Assembly: GCA_029204225.1 (NCBI GenBank)
Contig: CM055103.1
Location: forward strand, 1,941,720 to 2,005,719
Source of the DNA: Diphasiastrum complanatum
Taxonomy: Eukaryota > Streptophyta > Lycopodiopsida > Lycopodiales > Lycopodiaceae
Length of the DNA: 64,000 nucleotides
Reading direction: 5' to 3'
Part shown: positions 63,171 to 64,000 of the stretch, piece by piece
How the letters are laid out: the number at the start of each line of letters is the position of its first letter
Numbering within the stretch: the stretch's first letter is position 1
Made by a program: the position numbers and the translations under genes
The notes under the pieces: generated by a model
The model's input: the letters and a program-made list of their open reading frames with translations, nothing else
The model's database searches: none
Told to the model about the DNA's origin: nothing

Positions 63171-64000
63171 CTGATCTATACTGTTCATCTAATTCAATTT
63201 GAGAAGTAGTACTTGATTCGGGAGCCACTTCACATTTTGTTTTCTCGAAACAAATTTTGTCTGAGTACAAGAATATGAACTATTCGAGATTCATTATACT
63301 TGGAGACGGTTCTAAACACGTGGGTGATGGAAGTGGTGTATTATGGCTGGACACGAATCAGGGAGACAAGAAACTAGAGGAAGTTCTCTATGTCCCCACT
63401 CTTGATAAAGATCTTCTATCCGTAGCTAAGATAGTCGATACAGGCATGTCAGTAACCTTCACGAAGAATCTTGTAAACTGTTTGAAGAAGATTCTGATAA
63501 CCTGGTTGGCAACAGAGAAGGAAACTTATATCACCTGAATATTTGAACAAGAATTGAACAAGTCAATCAAACTCAGGAATCAACAGATGTACTGTGGCAC
63601 AAAAGGCTATGTCACATGAACATGAAAGCCTTGTACCAAGCCAAAGTCAGAGAATTCAAGGAGTCAAAATCAAGAGTAGAGATATTCGAACTACTTACGA
63701 ATCCTGTCTTAAAGGCAAGATGACTAGAACATCTTTCAGTAAGAATGTTTATAAAGCAACTAAGGTACTTGAAATTGTGCATTCATATATTTGTGGACCA
63801 TTCGGAGTATTGTCGTTGGGTGATGCAAAGTACTTCATTACGTTTATTGATGACTTCAGCAAGTTTGCCGTAATATACTTTATTCGTACCAAATCTGAAG
63901 CTTTCGAGAAATTCGTTGAATATACGAATTGGGCTGAGAAGCAGACAGACAATAAGCTGAAGCAAATTCACACAGATCGTGGAGGTGAGTACATTTCCAA
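63171..64000 (+). pseudogene. Copia-11 protease and integrase, runs off the window
   Basis: Protease VVLDSGATSHFVFSKQ; then EVLYVPTLDKDLLSVAKIVD; GAG-pre-integrase VLWHKRLCHMNMKALYQAKV after a stop at 63537; and integrase core EIVHSYICGPFGVLSL, FITFIDDFSKFAVIYF and QIHTDRGGEYIS at the window edge. The first catalytic aspartate is changed (HSYIC where the family has HSDIC), so the integrase would be inactive. The remainder lies beyond 64000. Confidence 0.88.

Noticed and set aside
1-64000. CRISPR arrays, operons or bacterial-type promoters
   Set aside because: Repeats present are LTRs and microsatellites; introns, plant-type LTR elements and a transit peptide show a nuclear plant sequence.

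Overview
This window looks like nuclear DNA of a land plant with a large, repeat-rich genome. Almost everything recognisable belongs to LTR retrotransposons: plant-type Ty1/copia elements primed by initiator-tRNA-Met (PBS TGGTATCAGAGC), Ty3/gypsy elements of a non-chromodomain Athila/Tat-like type, and one chromovirus-like Ty3/gypsy fragment. The only convincing host gene is a small intron-containing gene for a putative plastid-targeted protein (44229-46377, minus). A short run of the plant telomere heptamer (CCCTAAA) at 52342-52363 fits a plant. I cannot name the species; no rRNA, tRNA or CRISPR feature is visible. All assignments are from reading the sequence; no search was run.

Layout. 1-3510: debris of copia integrase (minus), a copia LTR+PBS (plus) and a gypsy gag piece (minus), ending in a 70-bp (CA)n tract. 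3525-9818: the one nearly complete element, Copia-3 (minus), with two LTRs, PBS, PPT, gag and pol, interrupted only by two in-frame TAA codons. 9819-11394: unassigned. 11395-18018: Gypsy-2 (plus), decayed, with 3' LTR. 18019-19100: 3' end of Copia-4 (minus). 19101-28395: Gypsy-3 (minus), decayed but nearly full length internally. 28396-33608: Copia-5 scrap, then Copia-6 (plus; LTR, gag, PR, IN, part of RT). 33609-39535: an LTR of the family called LTR-G here, Copia-7 (minus), an inverted LTR-G and Copia-8 (plus). 39537-about 43100: chromovirus-like Gypsy-4 (minus) with a long leader. 44229-46377: host gene. 46400-51450: mostly unassigned AT-rich DNA with microsatellites, a 58-bp tandem repeat and one probable gypsy LTR/PBS. 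51451-54620: Copia-9, an internally deleted copia (minus). 54621-60203: Gypsy-5 (plus), a close relative of Gypsy-3 that lost RNase H and the integrase core. 60289-64000: inverted LTR-G fragment, Copia-10 LTR (minus), a second Copia-9-family LTR (plus) and Copia-11 (plus), which runs off the window.

Most unusual content. Gypsy-2, -3 and -5 share a large extra sense-strand ORF between integrase and the 3' LTR (about 1,000 codons in Gypsy-5). It has a conserved N-terminal domain, a long coiled coil and a conserved C-terminal domain, with no membrane segment that I can see. In Gypsy-3 and -5 it is preceded by a ~640-bp spacer rich in GGCGAAGGTT-type motifs and a conserved hairpin. Two diverged copia elements carry a TAA at the identical codon of the gag zinc knuckle. 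Several copia LTR families share the palindrome CACACGTGTG. LTRs occur as inverted pairs and sit at points where element family or strand changes, suggesting that much of the window was shaped by recombination as well as nested insertion.
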